From Lautropia dentalis (GTDB taxonomy: Bacteria > Pseudomonadota > Gammaproteobacteria > Burkholderiales > Burkholderiaceae_E), in contig NZ_RRUE01000001.1 of NCBI RefSeq assembly GCF_003892345.1, forward strand, positions 1,876,078-1,940,077: a stretch of 64,000 bases of DNA, in the 5' to 3' direction. The notes beneath the pieces were generated by a model. That model was not told where the DNA came from. It ran no database searches and worked only from the letters and a program-made list of their open reading frames with translations. The translations under genes and the position numbers were made by a program. This document shows, one piece after another, positions 17,581-27,700 of the stretch (positions are counted from its first letter, which is position 1; each line of letters starts with the position of its first letter).

Positions 17581-20547
17581 ATGAAAGACCAAGAGAAGAA
17601 ACGCCAGGCCAGTCACGATCTGGAGAGCAGCCTGGAACATGAAGCAGCGCAGATGGCGCAGGAAGAGGCCCTGGGGGCTGGTGACGCAGGCGGTGCCGGC
17701 AGCACCGCTCACGACGGCATGCACGATGACCCGGCCCGCAGGGGCCTGGATGAAGCGGCAGCGGCCATCGGCGCCAAAGGCGATGATGCCGAAGACGGAG
17801 AGGCCCTCGATGCAGAAGGTGAGGGTGCCGAAGATGCAGCGGTCTTCGGTGCCGGCGATGAAGATGTCGTCGATGCCGGGGTTGATGAGGACGACGATGA
17901 AGTCTCCGGTGATGAAGCCTTCCCGCATGGCGCGGGTGACGACGGCTTCGACGATGAGCGCAGCGACGACGAAGATGACGACGACCCGTACGACGGCGAC
18001 GAAGATGTCGGGGCCCTGGATGATGATGCCGGGCTGGACGATGAAGGTGATGACGACAGCGACGACGATACGGATGGCGATGAGGGCGACGAAGAGGATG
18101 AGCCGGCGCCGCTGCATGCCGATCCCTTCGTGGAAGCCACCGACGCGAGCTTTGCCGAACTGGGGCTGATCGATCCGCTGGTGCAGGCCCTGCAGCGGCT
18201 GGACATCATTCATCCGTCGCCGGTGCAGCTGCAGGCCATTCCGGTGCTGCTCTCGGGCAGGGATCTGGTGGCATCCGCCCCGACCGGCACCGGCAAGACG
18301 GCCGCCTTCCTGCTGCCGGCCCTGCAGGGGGTGGCGCTGACGGCGCAGGAGCGCATGGCCGAACGGCACGCCCGCCATGAGGAAGCCGGTGAAGATGAGG
18401 ACGGCCGGGGCCGCCGCGGCAAGGGCCGCCGGCCGCAGCGTCCGGCCTTCGGCCCCAGCGTGCTGGTGCTGACCCCCACCCGTGAGCTGGCCCAGCAGGT
18501 CACGCGCACCAGCCATGCGCTGTCGCGGCTGCTGCCGCGCACCAGCACGGTGTGCATCACCGGCGGGGCGTCGTATTTCCAGCAGTCCCGCGCGCTGTCC
18601 ATGCCCTACGAGGTGCTGGTGGCCACGCCGGGCCGGCTGATCGACCAGCTGGAAAACGGCAAGATCGACCTGTCGGGCCTGAAGATGCTGGTGCTGGACG
18701 AAGCCGACCGGATGCTGGACATGGGCTTTTCGGACGACGTGTTCCGCATTGCCGAACTGCTGCCGAAGGAGCGTCAGACCGTCTGCTTCACCGCCACGGT
18801 GTCGCACGATGTGCGCAACCTGGCCGACAAACTGCTGAACGAGCCGGAATGGCTGACGGTGGAGCGCAGCGAGGAGGCCCTGACGCCCATCGACGACCAC
18901 GTGGTGTATGTGGACAACCCGGGGCATCGTGGCCAGCTGCTGCGTGCCTGCCTCAACGACAGCGGGCTGGGCCAGGCCATCGTGTTCACCGCCACCAAGC
19001 GGCATGCCGAGGCGCTGACCGAGGAGCTGCTGGCCGAGGGTTTTGCCGTGGATGCCCTGCATGGCGACATGAACCAGCGTGAGCGTACCCGGGCGCTGAA
19101 TCGCCTGCGCCAGGGTGAGTGTCAGGTGCTGGTGGCCACCGACGTGGCGGCACGTGGCATCGATGTCTCGACGCTGACGCACGTGATCAACTTCGAGCTG
19201 CCGCGGGTGGCGGAAGACTACGTGCACCGCATCGGCCGGACCGGCCGGGCCGGCGCCAGTGGCCAGGCCATTTCGTTCGTGGGGCGCGAGGATGTGATTC
19301 CGCTGCGCAAGATCGAGCATTTCCTGGGCCGTCATATTCAGGTGAGCGAGTTCCCCGGACTGGAAGCCCAGTTCAAGCCGGAGCCGCCGAAGAAACGCCA
19401 CAAGAAAAAGGATGCCCGCCGCGAAGGCTTTGGCAAGGGACGTTTCGGGGGGCGCGACGCCCGGGGTGATGGCCGTGGCCGCGAGGGCCGCTCGTTCGGA
19501 CGCGGACGTTTCGACCGTGGCGAGGGCCGGGGGCGCTGGGAGCGTGATGACGCCCGCGAGGGCGGCGGAAGCTGGAACCGTGATGACCGCCAGGGCGGTG
19601 GCCGCGGTGGCTGGGGGCGCGATGACCGCGACGGTGGTTTCCGCGGCGCAGAGCGTGGCTTCGGTCGCGGTGAAGGTGGTTTCGGGCGCCGGGAGGGCCG
19701 TGGCTTCGAACGCGGAGAACGTGAGGGCAAGGGCTTCGACCGCCGAGATGGCTTTGGGAGTGGACAGCCCGGGAGCGATCGCAAACCGTTCGCCCGTCGT
19801 GAGGATGGAGATTTCCGCCGTCGTCCGGAGGGTGAGGGTCGCAGCTTCGGCCGTCGTGACGGGGATGGCGGTGATCGCCGTTTCAGCCGTGATGATCGGG
19901 GTCCGCGCTTTGGTGGACAGGACCGTCATGGCCGCTTTGGCGATGGCGAGCGTCGTGGCCGCTTCGGGGGGGATGACGGCCGTCGCAGCTGGAACCGGGA
20001 CGAACGCGGTGAGCGCAGCTTCGGTGACCGCGAGGATCGCCCGCAGCGTGCGCGTTTCGGTGACGACAGCCGTCCATTCAACCGTGAACGCCGCGAGGGC
20101 GGTCGCCCATGGGAAAACCGCAGCGACCGGGGCCGTGAGGATCGGGGTGGCTGGCGCGGTGGGCGCGATGACGACCGTCGCGGTTTCCGCGCCGACCGTG
20201 AGGACTGGAAACCGCGCCGCGAAGGCGAGGGTGGCCGTGAGGGTGGCGACCGTCCGGCCTGGCAGTCGCGCAAGCCGTGGGAAGAGCGCCAGGGCGATGA
20301 CCGTGGCGGCCGCCGCTTCGGGGGCGAGCGCGACGACCGGGGTGGACGCCGCTTTGGCGGTGATGACCGCGGTGGCAAGCGTTTCGGTGGTCGTGACCAA
20401 GGCGGTTTCCGCGGTCGTGACGATGGCCGTGGCGGGCGCTTCGGGAACCGCGACGGCGGGTTTGGCGGTGGCCGCAAGCGTGCTCCGGCCTCACTGGACC
20501 CGGACCGTGCCTTTCGCCAGGCCCGCGACGGGTCGGGAGAGGACTGA
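17581..20547 (+). CDS. DEAD-box RNA helicase (RhlE-like) with acidic N-terminus and long RGG tail
   Basis: A 988-residue ATP-dependent RNA helicase. The core holds the Q motif (HPSPVQLQAIP, near 210), Walker A (APTGTGKT, near 233), Ia (PTRELAQQV), TPGRL, the DEAD box (LDEADRMLDMGF, near 374), motif III as TAT rather than SAT (FTATVS), IVFTATKRHAE, ATDVAARGIDV and HRIGRTGRAG (near 549). A charged insert near 255-292 (EEAGEDEDGRGRRGKGRRP) splits Walker A from Ia. Residues ~70-176 are extremely acidic, with runs such as DDEDDDDPYDGDED. Residues ~583-988 are a basic Arg/Gly/Asp/Phe repeat tail. Typical RhlE is about 450 residues. The start is uncertain: ATG 17581 lacks a clear ribosome site and ATG 17443 is in frame. 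recC follows without a gap. Confidence 0.92.
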   Translation: MKDQEKKRQASHDLESSLEHEAAQMAQEEALGAGDAGGAGSTAHDGMHDDPARRGLDEAAAAIGAKGDDAEDGEALDAEGEGAEDAAVFGAGDEDVVDAGVDEDDDEVSGDEAFPHGAGDDGFDDERSDDEDDDDPYDGDEDVGALDDDAGLDDEGDDDSDDDTDGDEGDEEDEPAPLHADPFVEATDASFAELGLIDPLVQALQRLDIIHPSPVQLQAIPVLLSGRDLVASAPTGTGKTAAFLLPALQGVALTAQERMAERHARHEEAGEDEDGRGRRGKGRRPQRPAFGPSVLVLTPTRELAQQVTRTSHALSRLLPRTSTVCITGGASYFQQSRALSMPYEVLVATPGRLIDQLENGKIDLSGLKMLVLDEADRMLDMGFSDDVFRIAELLPKERQTVCFTATVSHDVRNLADKLLNEPEWLTVERSEEALTPIDDHVVYVDNPGHRGQLLRACLNDSGLGQAIVFTATKRHAEALTEELLAEGFAVDALHGDMNQRERTRALNRLRQGECQVLVATDVAARGIDVSTLTHVINFELPRVAEDYVHRIGRTGRAGASGQAISFVGREDVIPLRKIEHFLGRHIQVSEFPGLEAQFKPEPPKKRHKKKDARREGFGKGRFGGRDARGDGRGREGRSFGRGRFDRGEGRGRWERDDAREGGGSWNRDDRQGGGRGGWGRDDRDGGFRGAERGFGRGEGGFGRREGRGFERGEREGKGFDRRDGFGSGQPGSDRKPFARREDGDFRRRPEGEGRSFGRRDGDGGDRRFSRDDRGPRFGGQDRHGRFGDGERRGRFGGDDGRRSWNRDERGERSFGDREDRPQRARFGDDSRPFNRERREGGRPWENRSDRGREDRGGWRGGRDDDRRGFRADREDWKPRREGEGGREGGDRPAWQSRKPWEERQGDDRGGRRFGGERDDRGGRRFGGDDRGGKRFGGRDQGGFRGRDDGRGGRFGNRDGGFGGGRKRAPASLDPDRAFRQARDGSGED

Positions 20548-23500
20548 GTGACGCAACCCTCCGACCGCGATCTGGCCGCCGGTTTCATCGTCATTCATGG
20601 CAACCAGTCCGAAACGCTACGCGACCTGCTGTGCGACTGGATGCGGGCGCATCCGCTGGCGCCCCTCGAAAATGAAGTCATTCTGGTGCAGAGCAACGGC
20701 ATCGCCCAGTGGCTGACGCTGTCGCTGGCGTCCGACCCGGCGCCCGGGACGGACGACGGGACGGCAGACGGGATGGATGATGCCGGGTCGGGGCCGGCGG
20801 GTACGGCGCCGGCTGGCATTCATCCGGGGTCGTCCGGCCCTGGTCACGGGCTGGGTATCGCGGCCGCGCTGGACATCCAGCTTCCCTCGCGCTTCATCTG
20901 GCAGGCCTACCGGGCCGTGCTGGGCGATGATGCCGTGCCCGAGCGGGCGCCGTTTGGCAAGGATCTGCTGACCTGGCGGCTGATGCGGATGCTGCCCGGC
21001 CTGCTGCATCAGGAGGTCTTTGCGCCGCTGCGCCGTTTTCTGGAGGACGATGCGCTGTTGCGTCGCCGCCACCAGCTGGCGGCGCAGCTGGCCGACCTGT
21101 TCGACCAGTATCAGGTGTATCGCGCCGACTGGCTGGCCGACTGGGCGGATGGGCACGATGTGCTGCGCACGGCGCGGGCCGTGGCGCCAGCAGGGGCAGT
21201 GGGGTCAGCGGCGGCTCTGGCTGTGGCGGCGGAGGAAGGCGGGCGTTCGGGTCTGACAGGTGCGGGCGCCGGTCTGGATACCGAGGGGCACGCGTCGTTC
21301 ATGTCCTCCAGCCAGAATCTGCATGCGCAGACGATGCGGCAGGGCATGCCGTCAGGCGTGCGGCCCGTGCCGGCGGAGTCGCTGTGGCAGCCGGCGCTGT
21401 GGCGGGCGCTGCTGGCCGATGGTGATGTGGCCGACATCGACCGCAACCGGGCTGCCGTGCACGAACGTTTCATGGCGGCCTGTGCCGACCCGGCGCGGGC
21501 GCGCCCGCAGCGGCTGCCGCGCCGGGTGCTGGTGTTCGGCATTTCGGCCATGCCGCGCCAGTCGCTGGACGTGCTGTCGGCGCTGGGGCGCTGGTGCCAG
21601 GTGCTGATGTGCGTGCAGAACCCGAGCCGGCACTACTGGGGGGACATCGTGCCCGAGCGGGCGATGCTGTCATCCCGGACGGGGCGTCATGCCCATCGGC
21701 CCGGTTTCGATCCGGACCGTGCGCTGCTGGCCGGTGTCGATCACGGTCAGGCGCTGCTGGCGGCATGGGGGCGGCAGGGGCGGGATTTCATCGGGCTGCT
21801 GGCCGATCATGACGAGCCGGAGGCGGCCGAACGCCGGATGCTGAGCATCGACCGGCGTGCCGATGTGTTCATCGACCACGATCCGGCCGATACGCTGCTC
21901 TTGCAGCTGCAGCAGGACATTCTGGATCTGGCGCCGCTGGCCGAGACCCGTCAACGCTGGCCGGCCATCGATCCCCGGCAGGACCGCTCGATCCGCTTTC
22001 AGGTATGCCACAGTGCGCAGCGCGAGGTGGAGGTGCTGCACGACCAGCTGCTGGCCGCCTTTGCTGCCGACCCCACGTTGCAGCCACGCGATGTGATCGT
22101 GATGGTGCCGGACATCACGCCCTATGCGCCACACATTCAGGCGGTCTTCGGGCTGTATGCCCAGTCCTGGGAGACGCCGGCGCCGGGCCATGAAGGAACA
22201 GGGGGTATGCATGGCAGGCGTGATCCGCGCTTCATCCCGTTCTCGATGGCCGACCAGCAGAGCCGGGCGCACGAGCCGCTGCTGGCGGCGCTGGAGATGC
22301 TGCTGGGGCTGCCCCAGGGGCGCGTGACGGTGGCCGATGTGCTGGACCTGCTGGATGTGTCGGCCGTGCAGCGGCGGTTTGGCATCGAACCGGAACGGCT
22401 CGTGCAGCTGCGGCGCTGGATCGGGCAGAGCGGCATTCGCTGGGGGCTGGATGAGGCGCAGCGCCAGTCGCTGGAGCTGGGACGCATGGGCGACCAGAAC
22501 AGCTGGCGCTTCGGACTGCGGCGTCTGCTGCTGGGTTACGCGGCCGGGCAGATGGCGGCAGGGGCCGGGGGGGAGGAACCGGCTTCGGACTGGCAGGGTA
22601 TCGAACCGCTGGACGAGATCAGTGGCCTAGATGGCGAGCTGCTTGGACGCCTGCAGGCGCTGCTCGACGCCCTGCAGCAGGCCTGGCAGACCTGCTGCAG
22701 CGAGGCGACGCCGGCCGAATGGGGCCTGCGTCTGCAGGCGCTGCTGGACACCTTCTTTTGGGCGGATGACGGGCGGGAAGGGCTGCTGCTGGTGCGCCTG
22801 AACGAGTCGCTGCAGCAGTGGCTTGATGACTGTGCCGAGGCGCGGATGGACCTGCCGCTGCCGCTGTCGGTGGTACGGGAGCACTGGCTGGCCAGCATCG
22901 ACGAGGACGGGCTGGGACGGCGCTTTCTTGCCGGCGCCGTGACCTTTGCCACGCTGATGCCGATGCGGGCCATTCCGTTCCGGCACGTATGTCTGCTGGG
23001 CATGAATGACGGGGATTTTCCGCGCTCGCGTCAGCCGGCCGATTTCGACCTGATGGCGGGCGACTATCGCCCCGGCGACCGTTCCCGGCGGGAGGATGAC
23101 CGCTACCTTTTTCTGGAGGCGCTGCTGTCGGCACGCGAGCGGCTCACCCTCAGCTGGGTGGGGCGCAGCATTCATGACGACTCGCATCGTCCGCCCTCGG
23201 TGCTGGTGGCGCAGCTGCGTGACCATATTGCCGCGGGGTGGCGGCTGGCGGGCGAGGAGGGTGACTCCCCGGCGGCGCAGCGCAAGGGCGGCGAGGCGCT
23301 GCTGGCGGCGCTGACCACGCAGCATCGGCTGCAGCCGTTCAGCCGGGCGTATTTTGCCGGGGAAGACGGGCTGTTCAGCTATGCCCGCGAATGGCTGCAG
23401 GCGCTGCAGCAGGCCGATGCGGCGCGTGCGCGAGCCCGGCTGCCAGGCGAACAGGGTGCCGGAGCCGCGGGCAGGGAGGCACCGCAGTGGCCACTGCTGC

Positions 23501-24702
23501 CTCCGGCCGAATTCCCGGACGAACTGACACTGGCGGATCTGACGTCCTTTCTGAAGGCCCCGGTGAAGTATTTTTTTCAGAAGCGTCTGGGCATTTACTG
23601 GAACGATGATGAGGACGTGCTGCCCGATCACGAACCGTTCGGTCTGAATGGCCTGGCATGCTGGAAGGTGCAGGATGCGCTGGTGAAGGCCCAGCTGCAC
23701 AGCCTGCGCGTGAACGAGCAGCAGGCTGGCCCCGTGGCGTGGCCGGCCATGCTGGAAAACGAAACACAGCGCGATGCCCTGCTGCTGCTGCTGGCGCCAG
23801 TGCGCGAACGTGCACTGGCGCAGCTGGCCCGTGCCGGTGAATTGCCGGTGGGTGCCTTTGGCGAGCTGCAGCGTGAAAGACTGGAAGAACCGCTGCCGAA
23901 AATGATGGCGGATTATCTGCACGAGGTGGCGCAATACCCGCAGGCATTGCCGGATGAGCCTTTCGTGTGGGAGCCGCCCGCCGATGGTTCCCTGCCGGCC
24001 GGGCTTCCACCGGTTCTGGGTACGCTGGACTGTCTGCGGACCCGTGCCGAGGGTGCCCGGGTCCGGCTGGTGCTGACGGCCAGTACCGTGGTGGACGGGA
24101 AAGGGAAGACGGACGAAAAGGCCTATCGGCTCGACCGCCTGCTGGACCACTGGGTGTATCACCTGGCGGGCAATCTGCAGGACGGCGCCATGAGTACGGT
24201 GCTGGTGGGCAAGGCGCAGGGGAAGGCATCTCTACGTCTCGATCCGCTGCCGCCCGGGGTGGCATTGCAGCACTGGCACGCGTTGCTGGATGCCTGGCAG
24301 CAGGGCCTGCGCCGTCCGCTGCCGCTGGCGGCGAAGACGGGATTTGCCTGGCTGAAGAAGCCCTGCCATCCGCCGGAAGCAGGCGCCGAAGAACTGCCAT
24401 CGGGCGACGGGAAGCCCTCGGGCGCCGGGGAACCATCGGGGGCCGACGAACCATCCGATGCCCGTAAAAACTGGCAGGATCTGACCCAGACCTATGAAGG
24501 CGCCGGGGAAGAGGGCGGAAAAGGCCGTTTTGGAGGGCAGGGTGAGCGTGACAGCGACATGTATCTGGCACGCGCCTGGCCGGACATGATGGCACTCTGG
24601 CAGGCCGGTGAATTCGGCGAATGGGCCGAACGTCTGCTGCGGCCCGTGTGGGATGCGCTGCACCGGAGTTCCAGTAACGACAGCCAGAAGGATGGTGCAT
24701 GA
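20548..24702 (+). CDS. recC: Exodeoxyribonuclease V subunit gamma (RecC)
   Basis: Chi-recognition subunit of the RecBCD helicase-nuclease that processes double-strand ends for recombination. At 1384 residues it exceeds E. coli RecC (1122). Recognisable are IVIHGNQSETLRDLLCDWM, ENEVILVQSNGIAQWLTLSL at the N-terminus, RVLVFGISAMPRQSLDVLSAL, FIPFSMADQQSR, HVCLLGMNDGDFPRSRQP and TLADLTSFLKAPVKYFFQKR near residue 1000. Low-complexity Gly/Ala/Asp stretches account for the extra length, for example near residues 65-95, 210-260 and 1280-1325. The GTG start directly follows the helicase stop and has GGGAGAGG upstream. It overlaps recB by four bases (ATGA). Confidence 0.93.
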   Translation: MTQPSDRDLAAGFIVIHGNQSETLRDLLCDWMRAHPLAPLENEVILVQSNGIAQWLTLSLASDPAPGTDDGTADGMDDAGSGPAGTAPAGIHPGSSGPGHGLGIAAALDIQLPSRFIWQAYRAVLGDDAVPERAPFGKDLLTWRLMRMLPGLLHQEVFAPLRRFLEDDALLRRRHQLAAQLADLFDQYQVYRADWLADWADGHDVLRTARAVAPAGAVGSAAALAVAAEEGGRSGLTGAGAGLDTEGHASFMSSSQNLHAQTMRQGMPSGVRPVPAESLWQPALWRALLADGDVADIDRNRAAVHERFMAACADPARARPQRLPRRVLVFGISAMPRQSLDVLSALGRWCQVLMCVQNPSRHYWGDIVPERAMLSSRTGRHAHRPGFDPDRALLAGVDHGQALLAAWGRQGRDFIGLLADHDEPEAAERRMLSIDRRADVFIDHDPADTLLLQLQQDILDLAPLAETRQRWPAIDPRQDRSIRFQVCHSAQREVEVLHDQLLAAFAADPTLQPRDVIVMVPDITPYAPHIQAVFGLYAQSWETPAPGHEGTGGMHGRRDPRFIPFSMADQQSRAHEPLLAALEMLLGLPQGRVTVADVLDLLDVSAVQRRFGIEPERLVQLRRWIGQSGIRWGLDEAQRQSLELGRMGDQNSWRFGLRRLLLGYAAGQMAAGAGGEEPASDWQGIEPLDEISGLDGELLGRLQALLDALQQAWQTCCSEATPAEWGLRLQALLDTFFWADDGREGLLLVRLNESLQQWLDDCAEARMDLPLPLSVVREHWLASIDEDGLGRRFLAGAVTFATLMPMRAIPFRHVCLLGMNDGDFPRSRQPADFDLMAGDYRPGDRSRREDDRYLFLEALLSARERLTLSWVGRSIHDDSHRPPSVLVAQLRDHIAAGWRLAGEEGDSPAAQRKGGEALLAALTTQHRLQPFSRAYFAGEDGLFSYAREWLQALQQADAARARARLPGEQGAGAAGREAPQWPLLPPAEFPDELTLADLTSFLKAPVKYFFQKRLGIYWNDDEDVLPDHEPFGLNGLACWKVQDALVKAQLHSLRVNEQQAGPVAWPAMLENETQRDALLLLLAPVRERALAQLARAGELPVGAFGELQRERLEEPLPKMMADYLHEVAQYPQALPDEPFVWEPPADGSLPAGLPPVLGTLDCLRTRAEGARVRLVLTASTVVDGKGKTDEKAYRLDRLLDHWVYHLAGNLQDGAMSTVLVGKAQGKASLRLDPLPPGVALQHWHALLDAWQQGLRRPLPLAAKTGFAWLKKPCHPPEAGAEELPSGDGKPSGAGEPSGADEPSDARKNWQDLTQTYEGAGEEGGKGRFGGQGERDSDMYLARAWPDMMALWQAGEFGEWAERLLRPVWDALHRSSSNDSQKDGA

Positions 24703-27700
24703 GCACGATGCGTACACCGGAAAATCCGAATGCAGCGGTGAAACCGGTCGAACCGCTGCGTTTTCCACTGCGCGGCAGCCGCCTGATCGAGGCCAGTGCC
24801 GGTACCGGCAAGACCTACACCATTGCGGCGCTCTATCTTCGACTGGTGCTGGGGCATGGCGGGCCGGCAGCGGCGTTTGGTTATGCGGGATCGCCGGATG
24901 TTCCGGATCTGGCTGTACAGGTGCTGCCCGGAGCGGCGGATGAGTCGCGCGCGCAGGCGCTGCCCGGAGAGGCGTATGAATCATGCCTGCAGGAACCATC
25001 CGGACAGGTGAGTGCGTTGCGTGCGCAGGAACCGCCCGGCGAGGCGGATGACGGTGCACCACGGCCGCTGATGCCTCCCGAGATCCTGGTCGTGACCTTC
25101 ACGAATGCCGCGGCGCAGGAGCTGCGTGACCGGATTCGTGCGCGGCTGGCCGACGCGGCCGTGTTCTTTCAGGAAAGTGCACTGGCTGCCAGCCGGCTGG
25201 GGCTGATGCCGGGAGGGGGCGAAGCATTTCCGGAAGCGGCAGCGAACGAGCAGGCATTCCCTGATGAAAATGGGTTGCCGGCCGGAAATGCGCTGCCGGC
25301 TGGGAATACGCTGCTGACTGGAAATGCGCTGCTGGCTGCACATGGTTTGCTGACTGGAAGTGGGCTTCCGGTTGAAGGGGGGCTGCCGGTGGCCGATGAC
25401 GGGCTGCTGCAGGAACTGCGCAACGATATTCCGGTATCGCGCTGGCCGGCGTGCGCGCGTCGCCTGCAGCTGGCGGCCGAATGCATGGACGAGGCAGCCG
25501 TCTTCACCATTCATGGCTGGTGCCAGCGCATGCTGCGCGAACACGCCTTCGACAGCCGGGGACTGTTCGATCTGACGCTCAGCGACGATACCTCCAGTCT
25601 GCTGGCCGAGGCGTGCCGCGATTACTGGCGAGTATTCTGTCAGGGGCTGGACCACGAGGCGGCGGTGGTGCTGCACGGCTGGTGGGATTCGCCCGAAAGC
25701 CTGCAGGCGGCCGTGAGCGACCTGCTGGAAAAAAGGGATGCCCTGCCGGGTGAGGGGCTGCCGCCGGCACAGGCGCTTGGCCAGGCACGGCAACAGCGGC
25801 GCGAAGCGCTCGAGCGGCTCAAGGCACCGTGGCGGGAGGGCTGGATCGATGAGTTGGCGCAGTTTTTCGGGAGAGCCTACGACCCTGCATGCAAGTGGTT
25901 GAATGGTCGTGTTTACCGGAACAGCTGGAGTGGCCCCTGGCTGGACGCGTTGCGTGTCTGGGTACGGGAACCGGATCTGGTGGCGGTGCCCTTTGCCGAC
26001 ATCAAGCGCTTTGAAGGGTATGGGGATGGCGCCCTGCCCATGCGGGAAATACTGCAGCTCAACCGGAAACTGTCCGATTTCACGCCGGATAAACTGCCGG
26101 GATTGAAAAAATTGACCGCAGCAGCCTTGCGGGAGGGGCTTGCCCGGGGGGTGACTCCGGAAAAACATCCCCAGCTGGCCGCCATGCTCGGCCTCCCCCC
26201 CGACCGGCCCGTGCATCCGGCCCTGCAGGCCATGGAGGCGCTGCCAGCCGAACTGGCTGCCCTGCCGCCCGATGGTTACGAGTCCGTGCTGCTGCATGCG
26301 GTGCACTGGATCGAGGCGCGCTACCGTGCCGCGCGCGACCAGAAAAGCGAGATGAATTTCAACGATCTGCTCACGCAGCTGCTGCGTGCGCTGGATGAGC
26401 CGGGTGGAGAACAGCTGGCGGCACGCATGGCACGCCAGTATCCGGTGGCGATGATCGACGAGTTTCAGGATACCGATACGACGCAGTACCGGATTTTCGA
26501 CCACGTCTACCGGGTGCGCGAGAACCTGCCACAGCAGGCCCTGATCATGATCGGTGACCCGAAGCAGGCCATCTACGCATTTCGGGGCGGCGACATTCAT
26601 ACGTACCTGAAGGCACGTCAGGCCACGGCCGGGCGTCATTACACGCTGGACACCAACTTCCGCTCGTCGGCGGCGATGGTCGGTGCGGTGAACCACCTGT
26701 TTTGCGCGGCCGAGCAGCGCACGGCACTGGGCGGGGCCTTTCGCTTCGTGGGTACGGGTGGTGCCAGTCCCCGGAATCCGGCCAATCCGCTGCCCTTCCT
26801 GCCGGTGAAAGCCAGGGGGCGCAGCGAGCGCTGGCATGATCCGGCCCATCCGGCAGGAGCACCGGCTCTGACATTCTGGATGATGCCGCAGGATGAGGCT
26901 GGTGCGCGGGCAACGGATGCCGCGACAGTTCAGGTGATGCGGCAGGATGCATCCGGTGCGCAGGGCGGGAACGGCACAAAAGGCGCAGATGGTGCGAAAG
27001 GTGCGGCCGGCGCAACAGGCACGGATGAGGGGGCAGCCGGCAGAACCGCAGGCGGCAGGCAGGAAAAGGAAAAGCGGGAAAAGGGGCTGTCGAAAACGGC
27101 GTACCGGGCGCATTACGCCCAGGTGACGGCGGCCGAGATCGCGCGGTTGCTGGCGGCCGGTGCGCGGGGTGAAGCGTATTTCTGGACGCCGGCTGCCCGG
27201 CAGGAGACAGGCGCGCCGGAAGAGGGGCTGGAAGGCGCGGCAGTGGGTGCTGGTGTTGCCCGACCGGCCGGGGCGGGGCACGCGGCAGGTCATTGCATGT
27301 CAGGGCATGGCGATGCAGGGCGCGACGATGCAGAACAGGGTGATTCAGCGCATCGCCGTCCGGTGAAGCCGGCGGACATGGCCGTCCTGGTCAATGACGG
27401 GCAGGAGGCCCGGGCCATCCGTCGCGCACTGCGGACGCAGGGTATTCGCAGCGTGTATCTGTCGGACAGTGAATCGGTCTTTGCCACGCCGGTGGTGGGC
27501 GAGCTGCTTTTCTGGCTGCAGGCCTGTGCGGAACCGGGGAATGCCCGGGCCGTGCGTGCGGCGCTGGGCACCTCGCTGTGCGGGCTGGATGCGCAGAGCC
27601 TGCTGCGGCTGTCGCAGGATGAGCTGTACTGGGAGGCGCAGGTGGCGCGTTTCATGCAGTACCGCGACATCTGGCGCCGGCAGGGCGTGCTGCCGATGAT

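Noticed and set aside
17086-20400. A 1104-residue open frame antisense to the helicase
   Set aside because: It is the complement of the repetitive RGG and acidic coding regions and shows only Thr/Ala-rich low complexity.
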